From NCBI GenBank assembly GCA_025345505.1, contig JANVCC010000011.1, forward strand, positions 11,755,749-11,819,748: a stretch of DNA of 64,000 nt. The letters are read 5' to 3'. Shown piece after piece: positions 23,301 through 37,048 of this stretch (position 1 is the first letter of the stretch; the number at the start of each line of letters is the position of its first letter). Origin of the DNA: Todiramphus chloris collaris (taxonomy: Eukaryota > Chordata > Aves > Coraciiformes > Alcedinidae). Position numbers and translations under genes: made by a program. A model generated the notes under the pieces. The model saw nothing but the letters and a program-made list of their open reading frames with translations, did not search any database and was not told the origin of the DNA.

Positions 23301-26297
23301 TCTAAAATTTCTGAAAAGATAGATATTGTTTGGCTGTGAAGGAAATGATTTGTTTCTCTTTTGAAATGGATGGTGTAAGAGTGAAAGGAAGCAGATGTTT
23401 TTGACAAGGTATATTCACAGATGTAGATTAATTCAAACCAAGTATTTCTTCTGTATTTTAAGGTTCAGCAGAGCAGAAAAAAGTCACTTTTAAGTTACAT
23501 TTAAGTAAGCTTTAGGTTTTGGGCAGATATGAATTTCTGAACTATCATTTAAATTTAAGTAAACAAAATTCTGAGTGAAACATGACTTAAAGAGTAGTCC
23601 TTCAACTCTATTATAATCTAACACTTGACTTTCCCAAGAACACTCATTAGCAGATGAGTAACCTGGGAGAGAAACAACCTTCTGCTGTGAAGTAAATGCA
23701 AAATCTACCAACCAGATGAGCTTTGGAGTAACTGGAGTATCTTCCATGTCTTTGACTTAGTGCTTCTTCCAGGTAAAGCAATGCATATGACAGGTTATAA
23801 GTTTGCTTTATATCTGTGATTCACCTGCTTTTCTTTTTACCATCTTTCTCCTTTTATTATTTCTTTAGTTTTTGTCTAAAACAGCTGCTGTCCTATGACT
23901 GTAATTTAATTTGTGTTGCTATAGATTAGAGAGATTTTCAATTTATTTACAGATCTAGCAATCAAGAATATTTATATTTTATAAGAAATCAACTCTAATT
24001 TACAATGTACAGCCAACTTGCCTGTTTATAGTGAAAGGACAAAGCTGTTTCAAGGATATTTTGAGTTCTTGTTAAGTTTGCTGGTCCAAAGGAGTTCCTT
24101 ATGTATTTATAGCATTCCTATCTGCAGTAACATTCTTTTACAATTATACCCAACTAAAACTATACATGTTCTATATACTTGTTCACATTTAAATGAATCT
24201 ATTTCAGAATTAATTTTATATTACATTAATTTAATGCATTGTAGCAAAAAAATTCTTGGAGAAGATATAAAATGATCTGATATGATATTGATTGCTTCAT
24301 GCGCAAGTGTCTATTTTCAGAATCTTTTTAGACTTAAGAACAAAGCAGACAGAGAGACTTATGTCTACTTTTCTTATGTAAGACATGAATTTTATTAATG
24401 GATTCAGTTCCTGACTGTCAGTGACACTTGGTTGAACAGATAGGCACAGATACTGGCATGAAAACTAAACAACAGATACATGAAAAATTTGTCCTGACTT
24501 GTCTCATTGACATCTATCAATCTACAAGCAATGCAATCCTCACAATATTTTCTTTGAAAGAGCATAAACAATCCTGGATCTCATGGGGAAACACACATTC
24601 AAGACATAGGTCAGGAAAAGTCTTACCAGTCTGAGATTTATTTCCACCCCAACTTTCATTTTTGTCAGCCAGCTTGGTGCATCAGACTTGCCTCACAGTC
24701 AGAAATTTTAAAGGGAGATCAGATTTTGGCTTTGTGATATTAAAAATCAGTCTTATTCAAGGACAAAAAATAAATCCTTTTCAGAACAGTGAGAGTAAAC
24801 CTAATAATAAAGATCCATCTTTGGGTTTAGTCCTTTGAAATTAATTAAATTTATCACTTCTTTTTTTTTTGGCTTCTTAACTTTGACATTTCTATTAGAG
24901 ATAAAAGCAGTATCTCATGCTGATGTTTGGAAAGCACTAAGCACTAAGGTTTGACAACATAAACCTCCACCTAGTAACAGCGTGAAGGATCCTCTGCCTT
25001 GTCATTGAGATCTGTGGGATTTCGTGTACAGGTAATATTCTCAGCTGGTGTAAAGCACAGGGTTTTGGTATCTACACAACTCTGCCATCTGGAGCAGAAT
25101 TGCTTCACTGGTTGTAGGTAGAAGTTCTGCAGAGCACACCAGGAATGCAGTGGAGAGCATCACACAGTGTGTAGCCGAGCTTCATGACTCTGGAGTCCCT
25201 GTCAAAAAATTTAAATTGACAACTTTTTCCATATAGAGACATACTTTTTTTAAAAATTATTTTCCACTTTCAGCATATCCTAAAGTTCTTAGTGTGTAAA
25301 TGATAGGACTACCTTTGTTTACTTCAAAGTAATACCACAGCAAGGTTTGGTTTGAAAAGCAGTCCTCTGAGGTCACCAAAATGATCTCCCACTGATGTCA
25401 GGGTAATTTCAGCTGTGTTCTGCAGCTTGATAGAAAGAGATTGTGAAAAGTCAAAAGCTGTTATTTCCAGACATGCTCTGTTGCTCATGATTGTTACATT
25501 TCTATAAAAGAAAAAGATGATTCTTTCTCATGAATGGGAAAAAGTAAAACATTCTCCTCTTAACAATGATAATAAAAATACTATCTTACTGCTATCAGAC
25601 ATCTTACTGATATCAGACGAGCTTCCTCTGGGACCTGTAAACAAAACTGGTAATATTTCAATTCCCCAGAAAGACCAAGTGAAAATGGAACTACCTTGTG
25701 GACTAAGATACTGCACAAGGAAAGTAAGGATATTAGAATTTATTCAGGTCATTGTTGCTGGGGACTTTTGATGTGGGTTTGTGAGCTTACCTTACAACAA
25801 TCAGACTTAATCTAAGAATAATTAGGATGATAGGATCAAATATTAAGTGATGTCAAACCAGGAGCTCAGATGAAAGCTCCAAAATTACGGTCATTCAAAG
25901 GACATGTAGGCTCAATCAGATCTCTCAACTATTAATTTTTGGTGCAAGTTTAATAGTCATGTGCTTACAGCAACGAATATATGGCAGTTTACTGTGTCTC
26001 CAGAATTGCTGCCGTAAAACCCTAGATTTTTATTAAAAAATGATTTAAATTTAAATATTAACATCAAAAACATTTTGTCTCAACAACAATAAACTTTCAT
26101 GTAGAAATATAAAACAACTTGCAACTCCTTTATCTGTTTCTGTGTGCTTCACAAGTAAGCCTGCACATGGGCACATGTGCTAGATATAAATAAATTGATT
26201 TCTGAATTATAGTAATCTTGCTACCTGTCATGTAGTGACTGAGCAACCAGCTCTGTACCATGACATAAAGGGTTACTCAGCTTGCAGGTGTGCAGAG
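20335..26297. other. Unique AT-rich non-coding DNA
   Basis: No gene recognised. A weak CR1-like 3' fragment at about 22608-22662 is listed separately. Several overlapping short ORFs near 20.3-21.3 kb on both strands reflect low stop density in T-rich sequence and share no recognisable motif. Confidence 0.45.
22608..22662 (-). mobile_element. Possible short CR1 3'-end fragment, minus strand
   Basis: The stretch catagtataaaataactcaa, followed by gctggaaggcactcataagg and gctgagaccaac, resembles the complemented CR1 3' terminus (…ggttggaaggga…aaggatca…gagtccaac). Only about 55 bases match, with many differences, so it could be coincidental. Confidence 0.35.
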
Positions 26298-26497
26298 ATC
26301 ATAGAATCATAGAATTATCAGGGTTGGAAGGGACCTTAAAGATCATCTAGTTCCAACCCTTCTGCCACGAGCAGGGACATCTCCCACTAGATCAGGTTGC
26401 TCAGACCCCCATCCAGCTTAGCCTTAAAACATTCCAGGGATGATGTTTCCACCACCTCTCCAGGCAACCTGTTCCAGCGTATCACCATGACCATGGG
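26298..26497 (-). mobile_element. CR1 LINE 3' fragment, minus strand
   Basis: Begins with the complemented CR1 tail repeat (atcatagaatcatagaatta), then gggttggaagggacctt, gatcatctagttccaaccc, cactagatcaggttgctcag and ccaccacctctccaggcaac. The tail is well preserved compared with other copies here, suggesting a relatively young insertion. It is cut off within the ORF2 C-terminal region and gives way to AT-rich DNA. Confidence 0.93.
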
Positions 26498-26599
26498 GTT
26501 GTAGGATTCCATAGTACCCAAAGACATGAGGCTTTATTCTCTAAATTCCTTTGTTACAGCTTTCCATAAATATCACACAAACTACTACTAGTAAGTAAT

Positions 26600-27105
26600 A
26601 GCACAAAATCACCACTACCAAGTATATCTATGACTAATAAAATTAATGTAAATGTATATATGTATATTTATTACAAACTACTATCAGTCATCAATAACAC
26701 AGTATCGATAATATGGCAGCAGTCAATAGTAGAAACAATCATTTGTAGAGCAACAGAAAATTCTATAGCAACAATTAATATAACAACATCATCTGTTATA
26801 TTACTATTTTATGCATAAAATATTGTATTTCTAGCTATGTGAATAAAATCACAATATATAAATAGAAAATATAATATATGCTGTTATATTAATAAAAAGT
26901 ATGATGTTATTTAAAAATTGTTGCTCTACAAATTTTTATTTTGTAGTATTTAATTTTGTTATTTTTTATATTATTTAAATTTATTATGTTTCTTTTATTA
27001 TTTTACATTATATTGTTTTATTTATATTAATATAATATTTGTATTTATTATAAAGTAATATTTTATATTAATATAACATCATATATTGCTACAAATTTTT
27101 ACTTA
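26600..27105. repeat. Extremely AT-rich low-complexity tract
   Basis: About 500 bases made almost entirely of A and T, built from interleaved TAT, TTA, ATT and TAATAT words. It includes repeated tatattaatataa units near 26.87 kb and at 27.02-27.08 kb. There is no open frame beyond a spurious 62-codon one. It follows the 26298-26497 CR1 after about 100 bases. Confidence 0.8.
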
Positions 27106-27106
27106 C

Positions 27107-27130
27107 TGTTGATGAAGTAATTCATCAACA
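27107..27130. repeat. Perfect 10-bp-stem hairpin
   Basis: The arms tgttgatgaa (27107-27116) and ttcatcaaca (27121-27130) are exact reverse complements around a gtaa loop. It lies at the right edge of the AT-rich tract. It lacks the length of a microRNA precursor and the T-run of a terminator. Confidence 0.85.
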
Positions 27131-28776
27131 ACATAACCATGTTTTTATGGTAGATTATTTATATGAACATGTAGTACCAGTATCAAGTGAATTAGACAGA
27201 TTTCAGAGGACGCCGAACCATCCTAGAAGGGAGGAAAAAGTGATCCCATAAGGGAACCCAACCATCCCAGAGGTGGAAGGACAAACCAAACTAACCCTGA
27301 AAACAGGCCCAAAGGAGGACCATCAAAACAGCATGCAGAGTCTCACTTCAGGGCTCTTCTGCATCACAGAGCCTGGAGTCAGCTGGGCATGTCTTGTGAG
27401 CATCCAAGATCTCATAGAAAGTTCATGTGAAGAGTTTAGCCTGTACAGGAAAAGAAAAGTGTGTGCAACATGGGAAGTGACCAGCAAAAGAGGCTCTATT
27501 TTGGGTAAAATTTTAGTCCTTTTCATACCATAGAGACAAAAGAGAGCATAGAACATTGCCACTTTGAGTAGCCAATAGATAGTGTTAATTTCTATTTTGC
27601 ATCCAATAGATGATGACATTTTCTGTTCTTTCAGAGCCATTTTATTTTCCCAGACAGTTTCCTCTTTTCAGGTGATAAGTCATCTTTACATTCTCTTGTA
27701 TTTACACTCATTGATGGTATCTGAGGATATCTCTGGTTTGTAGGTACCCTAGCTGTACTTCAGAGAGGCCAGCTGCACTTTTCAGGACATTTCTGTTTCC
27801 CAGGTTCATGGCTCCCAGACTGGCAGGCAATTTCACTATCAGTATATTTGAGGACATATATTCTGTTCAGTAATTTCCCCCTCCTAAGCAGGCCACATTT
27901 ATGGTTGTTTGTATCCCTAGGTAAGGGTGATTTTCTGAATATAAGTGTGAGTAGGCACAGTGAAGGCAGCTTTACAGATTAAAATTATTGTTATGGACAT
28001 TTATTTTGTGAAAGACTTTGTCTACTACAAAGCACGTCTTAAAACTGTGATCTTAATAGAACAGGGGGCACTGTTGAGGCTTACTGAACTGTATGGGTTT
28101 ATGATATCATCATGGAATATTTCCCCAAATCATAATCATTTAATCTTTTGGTAAATATTAAGAAGTACACATTATTCCCACGTTGGCTGTTGACTTTTAG
28201 AGCTATAAAGTAGGTAAAGTACATCACTTCCATTTCTCATATTGAATAATAATAAGGTGTTGGAGGTTAACTAGAGGATTTCGAGAGAGGACCTTAGAGA
28301 GTTAGATGCTTAATGTCCTTTGTCTTTATTAAGAATAACCTGACTGGGCACTTTTAAATATCCCAATAGTTACTGCTACTACACTTTAAGGCAGATATGT
28401 GATCTTTGCCAATGTCAGAATGAGATCTAAAACTCTTATTTCCTAAAAAACATTGCCTAATTCTGGTCTTACACAAGTTATCTTTCTAAGTACTTTGTAT
28501 CCTCACCCTCTTTTTTTCCTCCTTTGTAAGATAAAATCACAATATTCTGATTACTAGAAGAAAATTTGGAAGTATGTCTCTGTGCAGTTCTTGGAGATAT
28601 ATAGATAAGTACTAATGCTTTATTATCACTTTCACGTTATGTTTTTTTCAGAAAGAGTGGTTTGTTTAGGACCTAGGCTGAGGAAACTTTGGTGGTTTTA
28701 GGACATATTGTTAGTTGTGTTAATAATGTCTTAAATGTTTAAGTTTGGAGATATTCACAGACCATGATTGTTTCAT

Positions 28777-28829
28777 AATGTGAACCACAGTACTGCTCAA
28801 TGTGAACCACAGTACTGCTCAATGTGAAC
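28777..28829. repeat. 22-bp tandem duplication (2 copies plus partial third)
   Basis: The unit beginning aatgtgaaccacagtactgc repeats perfectly at 28777-28798 and 28799-28820, with a partial third copy (aatgtgaac) at 28821-28829. Perfect identity points to a recent duplication. Confidence 0.9.
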
Positions 28830-28910
28830 TATTATGTAGATGACCATAGGTAAGAATAAACAGGAAATGGGTCAGAAAAAGAACTCTGAAGTACTTGATT
28901 TGTACTGCCA

Positions 28911-28975
28911 TACTTTGTCTCCAAAATATGTATATCTCCAATGTACTTTATCTCCAACATACTTTGTCTCCAAAG
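28911..28975. repeat. Imperfect tandem repeat of a tactttgtctccaa unit
   Basis: Four diverged units built on tactttgtctccaa (with tgtatatctccaa and tactttatctccaa variants), spaced 15-18 bases apart. It lies only about 80 bases after the 22-bp duplication and makes overlapping ORFs in this interval look repetitive. Confidence 0.75.
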
Positions 28976-29160
28976 AAAGAAAACACATAAAGACTGCATC
29001 CAAAGCTACATGTTCTAAATATGATAACCTTGAAGATGACATTGCAATTTTGACTTTTTGTACTATTAGTGACTGTAATATAGCAAATAAATCCTTGGAA
29101 CAGAAAAACAATTGAAGTGTAGAAGGAGCAGTGTGACATGAAGTGATGTAGCAAAATAGC

Positions 29161-29190
29161 TGTTCGATAGATGTTCAATAGATGTTCAGT
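29161..29190. repeat. 12-bp tandem repeat
   Basis: About two and a half units of a tagatgttcaa/gatagatgttca motif in direct succession. Too short to classify further. Confidence 0.7.
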
Positions 29191-32100
29191 CTAACCAAGT
29201 ATGTTCAGTATTGTTTTTTATATCTGATTTGTTCAATGTTATGCTTTTTTACAAACCACCATTTCAAGGAACTGGATATATTTTATTTAGTCTTTAAGCA
29301 AGTGCATTGATTTCTGAATCTAAAACTCTAGCCATTGAGGTAGAATCCTGACCAGTCATTACACAAAAGTACTTTTAGATTAATTGAAAATGAATGAGGA
29401 AAACCAGATTTGTATGAGGAACAGACCAAAACTGGTGAAGGAGTCATGATGTGCATGTAGGTATAAAATATATCTCTCTATATATGTGTACAGTTATAGT
29501 TACACATACATAGATATAAATATATACACACAAAGTAACATTATTGTAAAAAGACAATATATTGAAGGTTCTGCTCTCTACTGTGTGGATTTTCATCACA
29601 AACAGGGAAAGGTACTCCTTTTAAAAGATTTTCAGTTAATGAATCTTCTTTTTACAGTATGGACCACCAGGCATGGGGGAAATTTTGCTTTAAGGTGTCA
29701 ACATGACAACAGTGTAAGCTGTTTACCAAGTCACCCAGCTCAGAAGTCTAGCTATTGAGGAGGCTGCTCTGCAGGCATTTGACAGATGTTTGATTCTGGT
29801 TTTGACTCAAAAAACATCCAAGTAAAGCAGGAAATGCTGGAGGCACCTTGTCCTGCAATGACAAAACCTGACACTTTAGATGAATCTTGAAACTCAGTCA
29901 TTACATTGTTCTTCTGCTTTTTATTTTTTAATTCATCAAGGCCCAGATAGGGCTATAAGTTATATGAATAAACATTTTTCTGTGTCACAATTGGCAGGAT
30001 GAGTTGCACTATGTAAACTTTTATTTGCTTATTAAATTCATTTAAAAGTCTCCTAGCCAGTGTCTTTGTTTATGCATGAGAAACTACAGAGTTAAGTTGA
30101 AATAGTGCCGGGATGTATACATGCACTCACACTTTAAATCAGTAGATCACAAGGTATTTAATAACTAGATCATATTTTCACTTCCCATATGGAAAAAAAA
30201 GCAAAATATATTTTGTGATATTTTTCCTAGTTATTAAAATAGTCTCAGGGGAGGCATGGTTCTTTCTCAAGTCATTAATAGACCATAGTCAACCAGATAA
30301 TTTCTGAGGATACTAAGCACTTGATCCAAAGCCCATTGAACTCAGTAAGAGAATTTCTGTCAACTTTTTTTTTTGTTATACTAAAATTCTGAGCACAAAT
30401 GCAGGGCTATTAAAAAATTAATGCTTAGTACACTTCACAAACACAATAATAAGAGGGACCTATAAATTAGTTCCATGTTAACTAGCTCTGAACATGGCTA
30501 TTCTCATCTATTTACAGTATTCAAGCACAATATCAACAATTTGTGCTTCCCTTTATTTTTCACAGCAGGACATTATTATTAATATTATTTTGGTTTTGCT
30601 TTATCTAGAACAGCATTAAGTAATCATTTGCCTTCCTCATTTTAGTGCTCATTCAAGGTCAGTTTGAGTTAAAGGTGGTAATGTAAGATAAAAAATGAAA
30701 TTAGAGAGACCACTTTTTGGTCTTTATTTCAATTAGCTGCAGGAGGAACAACACAGTTTCAGAGAAATTTACCACACCATTTGAGATACTGGTTCCTTCC
30801 CCAGGTTGTTTCCTATTTTTGACCAGGTCTGTACATTGAAGGAGTAATTTACAGTCTGGGTGCAATCCAAAGAGCAATGCTTTTGGCCCGCATCACAGCA
30901 GAAGTGAGAGGCTACTTCACTGCAGTCCCTTAGCTTTGGCACAGCATTTTATAGTGGAGAGGGACTAGGGACAACAGCCACTGCCTCTCAGCTGCCTGGG
31001 AAACCATCCTGGGACACCAGGAAAAGGTGCTGCTTGTCTACTTGGAGGCAGCAGGGCAGCCAGCTCATAACTGTCCAGGTTTTGCACTTTGGGATGGGGA
31101 CCCTGACTGCCTCTGTAAGACTAAGTGGGGAGTGAGGGAGGATGAAGGCACTAAGGCTGTGGTGGAAAAGGAAACTGGACATACTGTTTGCATGCCTAAG
31201 TGTGTGAAAGAAAGAGAGATAGTGACTGCTGGGGAATAGAGGACTCTGTTTCTCCTCTCCTTGTTCTGGAGATAGTGGTACTCAAGGAGAGGGGAGTTCA
31301 TGAGTCTACAGCTGTGTGTCTGGAGGGACCTGACAAAATCTGAGAAAGAAGGAGCAGGATTTATATGAGTTCCTTTAACCTGTCTAAATATTAGATACCT
31401 TATCTAAGCTAATAATTCAGGATGTCCCTGTAGTCACTGGAGCTCATCCTTAGATGTGTATCTAAAGATAGGAAAAATGTACCCCTTTTCTGAGAAAAAA
31501 AGTGATGCACTCTACATTTTGAGACAGGAGTCCTACCCAGTTGTTGGCACAGAGCTAAGCCTTGGTATTCACCAATATCATAAATCATCTTGGCATCTGC
31601 AGCGCACCAAGCTCAACATGCCTTCTGGCTGTAGGGATATACAATGGCAATGAGGAAGTCAAGTTAAAGCCCTAGGCTTCTCTTCAAGCTATATGCCAAG
31701 TAGGATGCCATACAAATTTTAAGCAGAGAGTTAAACTATATTTTGACAGGACAGAGCTTCCTGGAAACTGAAATTAAAGAAACAATAAAAACAAGAGAGA
31801 CCTTTTCAGCCTTGCTTCTTTGAAGTTTGAATTCCTGCTTCAGAACTGGATGAAGGAGTCTTCTCCTTTGAGGACACAGATATGAAATCTTGGGAAAGAA
31901 AAGGCTTATCCTGCAGAAAGGAAATCTTTTATATCCTGTAGAAACCTTTTCACTGCATGTAATAGAGCACATTGTTCTGGGAATCAATAGACCTGATTTG
32001 ACACTGTTGTATATTATACATATTTACAAAAATGTTGCTGTAAGCTATACATAAACTATCCAGGGAACAAAGGCTGGAGCCACAGACACATTTCTTCCTT

Positions 32101-35100
32101 TTCTTTTAGTCCAATGAAACTTGGATTCTTCTCTGCAACCTGTATCCCCACACAACATATAAGCCATTTAATGAAAGATGTGCAGTCATGGAAAAAAAGA
32201 ACACTACTACTTCCTCTCAACCTTGAAAGAAATCCAGGAGGAGCCTTAAGTTTTATAAAGAGCTGAGGTCGTGCCCAGGTGACATGTTACATAATACCTA
32301 CCAAACTGACGTGTGACAAATGTCTTTCCACTGGGAAACCTGGGTAGAAACGCATATACTTTCAAGTAGGAGTTGAGCTACTCGGCAATAATCTCAGCTG
32401 AGGTGCTTGTGCAAAACACCAGAAGCAGGACTACTGCAGTGTAGAGTACTTTATAGTAAAAAAAAAAACCCCAAACAATAATGTCCTGCTTATTGATTTT
32501 TGGCATCTCCAAAGGTGGAAGGCTCCTGTAGTTTAGTTTTAGGGTTACAGTTATGTATGTGAGTGTACGGTGACTTTCACTGTTTTATTTTTTCAGATTT
32601 TATTCTCGAGTATTGGCTTAATTTTAAATGTGACCATTAAAATCATTGAAGTTATATGTCACACTTGTATTCAATAGAACCTGAACACTTGCAGGATCAG
32701 TGAAAATAATTAATCTGAACATGAACTACACAAGTATTTAGTGGGAAGAAAATAAATAACGGTTTAGCACATTAATGAAATAATAAAAGGATACAGTTAA
32801 GGTTTCTTGCTTTTTAATCCTGTCAACTGTTAACACAACAGAATCCATTATAAAAAGACAAAGATAAATAGCATCTTCTTATAGACAATAAATAATGTTT
32901 CCCTGCTTCTAATGCAAACCCATAAGTGAACAGATTTCAGAAGCAAATTTGTAAAACTGAAGATAAATATACTAGAAAAATGAGCAGCATACATACAGGA
33001 AAAGAAATGGAACCATTCACAGTGCTGTTTGTGTGACATATTGTAGTCAAAATAAACAAGAATTGATGAGCTTTTATACTGCTGACAATAGTGATTTCTA
33101 CAATTATGGGTAAAGTTAGCCTGGAGTCTAAAAGAACGCATTTATATATTATAGTCAGAGAAAATTTATTTTTTTCTTAGTATTCAGAGTCAGTCTCTCT
33201 AATGAATCATTAAATGTGGGTAATGTACAGCCTTTCCATGAAGTCATAATTATTCCCTTTTTCCTCTCAGAAAAGAACTGTTAAAATTTTTCATCTTTAA
33301 AAAATGGTTACAAAATGCTGTTAACCTTACAGGAGTCAAGGTGGGAGTGGGAATAACCGATTTACATTACAGGATGGTACATGATTAAAAGCCTGATGCA
33401 CTTGTAATGTGGAAGGTGGGAAGAACTAAGCTGGTTCACCCCCTTCCCTTATCCTCATATGATGATCACAAGGTGGAAGAAATGGCCTAATTTTGTCCCA
33501 CAGTAGTTGCAAAATGAAGTTACAATACACCTAAGGAATGTATACAGAGAAGTACAAGAAATACAGAATAACTTGCATACTTCAAAAATGTTGTGTCTCT
33601 GATTCATTTCCTCTCAAGCCACTGTCTAGTCATTTTTCTTTATATCACATTACCCTTTTGTTACAGGAAGTAACTTGGATGTGGTTTATCATCAAGCAAG
33701 TATTTTCCTGAAAAAGCATTTATCTTGAGTAAGTAATAATGCTTTGCAAAACTTTAATTTCAACAGCATTGCCTGGTAACTTGGGAGAAACTATTATTCT
33801 TTAACAGGTGGCAATAATAACGAAGTGTAAAACATGTAATCTTTTCTGCCTTATGTGCCCTTCCTTTGACAACATTATCATTTGGCATAGCAGAAAACTT
33901 TCCTGTTCCCTTTAACAGTCAGTTTGAATTGCATATTTTCTTTTAAATACTGTACTGCATTTAATGCAGTTCATGACAGCGTTACTAAATAATGGTTTAC
34001 TAATAAGGTCACTTATCCATTAAACTAGTGCGCATGTTATCAAGACAGTTCACTGTTGTTAGTAGCTATGAATTGGTGTTTGTCCCAGTACTCTTCTGGC
34101 TACCTGACCTTTTCCCACTTCATGCTAATTCTCTGCTTTGTTGTGGATGGTAATTGCTGTATTTTGGTTGGTATACATTTGGATTAGACAGAGTTTCAAG
34201 AAATAACAGCAGTTTTATCTCAACTCAGTTGTTAGTAGGGATTGTGAGTTCCAAGAAACTGAAATGTTATTTTGTTTACTCTTGGGTGCTGCCAGTTAAG
34301 CAGCTTCTAAATACTGTAAGTGTGATTTACACTGGAAATATTGTAAAAATGTCAATCACATTTCAGTATGGAAAAATATATTGAAATTTAGTATGTGTTC
34401 TCTGGCCAAATGTGTTACTATTTTGATCAAATATAATAGTTTTTCATGCTTGTATGTTGTCTAGAACATGACCAGTAAATCTCTAGATTTGATATTGAAA
34501 AAAATAGTGTTGATAGACTTTAACAGTGCAGAATTTCACTGTCTGGCAAAAAGATAATGGCATGCAATGCCTTTCCTCTCAAACATAATGATTTGAAATC
34601 CCATGTACAGGTTCACAGCAAGAATGACCAAATGCTGTTGTAAGGTGATGACTGCTTAGTGCCCCTCTTGAAATGATTACAGTGGGTTCAGCCGAGGAAC
34701 AGCGTTCACATATCAGTTATCTGGTATTAGCAGAAATAAGATAGAATGACCCTTTTTAAAAAAAGACGAATAAGTAGTTTTGAATATCCAGAGCTATTTC
34801 AGAATTTAATGAGGTCAGCTTTCACACAATCTCAGTGGGTAAGGGAAGATGACATTTTTTTCGTTGTACTGCTTCTGTACAATGCTGTTAGATGCTCTCC
34901 TTTTCCTGTTATACTGCAAGAAGCTTCTCAGTATGAGACATACAAGACAGACACCAAGTCTAAGAACTGCAAGCAAATGAGTAATATGCAAAGGCTCTTG
35001 CCCCAGATTTGCTCTTTAAGAGAAAACACATCTCCTTAGACCCTCTCTAAGAAGCAGAATGCCAGTTATCTGACTGAGGTAGCATTGACATGGGAGATGA

Positions 35101-37048
35101 TAGAGGTCATGCTTGTAACAGGAAAATCTGCCCTGACCTTAACCTTAACACTAACTCTGACTCTGTTTTCCTTTCCATGGGTGAAGGAAGAGTCATACCT
35201 GTCAAGGGTGGTGTTGGTGTTGAGAAAAAAGAAGTCAAAGAGAGGATCTGCAAGCAGTGGATGTGATTATAGGTAAAGCAAATACAGCTTGGATGCTTGA
35301 GGTCATAGGGGTTTATGTCTCTGATAAACAGTGTGGGTAAAGGTTACATCTGTTGTTTGTGTGAAACTTTACAAATTTCACATCAGCAGGAGTTTTGCTG
35401 CATATGTATTGAGCACACAGAACAATCCCTTCCCTCAGCCAATCTTGTCCTGAGATTCACAGACACCTTATGACACCATATAAATTTATCTCTGCCTCAT
35501 CTGGGTTTTTGATTAGTGTGACGTGCTACTGTTTATAAGGAGGAAAGAGGAAAAGCAGCATTCCCCATTTCCATCCCTTCTACATTCCTGGTAGGAAACT
35601 CTGTCAGGTAGAGCTGCCAAACACTGGAGAGCTGGCCGCTCTCTGTGCCATTGATAGCAGGGCCATGCAGTGGAAGACTGGAAAATACATGGCAACACAG
35701 AGGAGAACACAACTTCTGATAGTACTGTTCATGTCCAGTTTTGACATCACTTGTCTCTGTAAACTTTACAAACATGATGTTACCTCCAAATCATCCTATT
35801 AAACTTCATTAGTGCTGTTTAATTAATTTCAGAACAGAAGGGGTGACATAAAATCTGATGTTACCGTAATATAGTCAACCTAAAACCTGTTCAGTAGGAC
35901 CACGCTCTCCTACCCCAGTGTTCTCACTCCATTGCTCATGAACAACAAATTTTCCTGTCCCTGGGGTACTCAGCAATGCCTCAGATACAGATGTGGAACT
36001 AAAATGAATCTGAGAGAACTTTAAGTCATGTAGGTTTCTCTCACATCAAATATTTTCTTTATTAAAATGTCTCATGTGGTTGGTGATACACACTTGTTTC
36101 TAAAGAAATGTCAAAAGAAGATACTTGATGTGTTATACATGCAAATACAGACATACTTCTTTTCTACAAAAGGCATCTCCTAAAAATGTGGGATTCATTC
36201 TTGCCTCATATTTATGCTCCTAAGGACATATGTAGATTTGGGATTAACAGTCTTCTGAAAAAAAAAACCCAACAAAAAAAAATTCCTTTAGGAAAACAAG
36301 TGGAAATAAAGAGATTTTGCCTGCTGTGTGATTTAATTTATGACAGGATTAACACAGCATTTAAAATTTTACTGCTGGTCACATACTGTTCAGAGAGTCA
36401 TCCGTGTTAACAACTCTCCACAGAGTTCACACTTTCTCTCACCTTCTTTTAGGCTTTATCAACAGTTTCCCACTTCATGTGAGTGTCCTTTCACTGCTCC
36501 TTTGATTCTTCTCTCTTTTCTTGCATTGCACTTGCCAGTGTCTTACTGTCCATTACCTTTTTGCCTTTTTACTTGTCTGTGATTGCTGTTACTGGGTTGG
36601 GGATTTTTTTTTTCCCTGTGGCTTTAAAACATTCCATACCCTATGGATATATATTTTGAATTATCTGAGAGATCATCCTACCAGTTGCAATCCGGTGCTT
36701 TGTTGTAAAAGAATTGATTTGGTTTTCATCCATGCTTCATGATATTACATGTATGATTCCTATATGAAAATGGTTCCCAAATTCACCTAATTTATGATTT
36801 TAATTCACTGTTATTTTTAAGGATGAAGACAAAAAACACATAGATGTATTTTTTCATTCTTGTTTGCAGTCCCACATGTGTTTCATTCTTTTATAATTCT
36901 CTCACTCTCCTCCCATTTCTCTCCATCCTTTAAAACCTCAATGACTACAAAATTTAACAACAATAACCATTGTTGTTAAGGATGAGTAAATTTAGCACAT
37001 ATATTTAATACAAACAACCTTTTATACTGGTCAGGTTGATTTTTCAGT

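Larger units (their letters stand above)
27131..37048. other. Unique non-coding DNA with a few small tandem repeats
   Basis: Nearly 10 kb without a recognisable gene or transposon. Small tandem repeats cluster at 28777-29190 and are listed separately. The 30.85-31.3 kb part is richer in G/C than its surroundings and has short ORFs on both strands with no matching family. The 33.7-34.1 kb part is rich in TAAT-type homeodomain core motifs and contains the short palindrome actgcat/atgcagt (33.95-33.97 kb), so it may be conserved non-coding DNA. Confidence 0.45.

Noticed and set aside
27107..27130. Hairpin considered as a microRNA precursor or terminator
   Set aside because: A 10-bp stem with a 4-base loop is too short for a pre-miRNA, and the context is vertebrate non-coding DNA.
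30850..31320. G/C-richer block with ORFs on both strands considered as a pseudogene
   Set aside because: No frame resembles a known family and there is no poly(A) tail or flanking duplication of a retrocopy.
35133..35165. Telomere-like hexamer run (ccttaaccttaacac…)
   Set aside because: The repeat is imperfect, does not match CCCTAA, and covers only about 30 bases, so an interstitial telomere is not supported.
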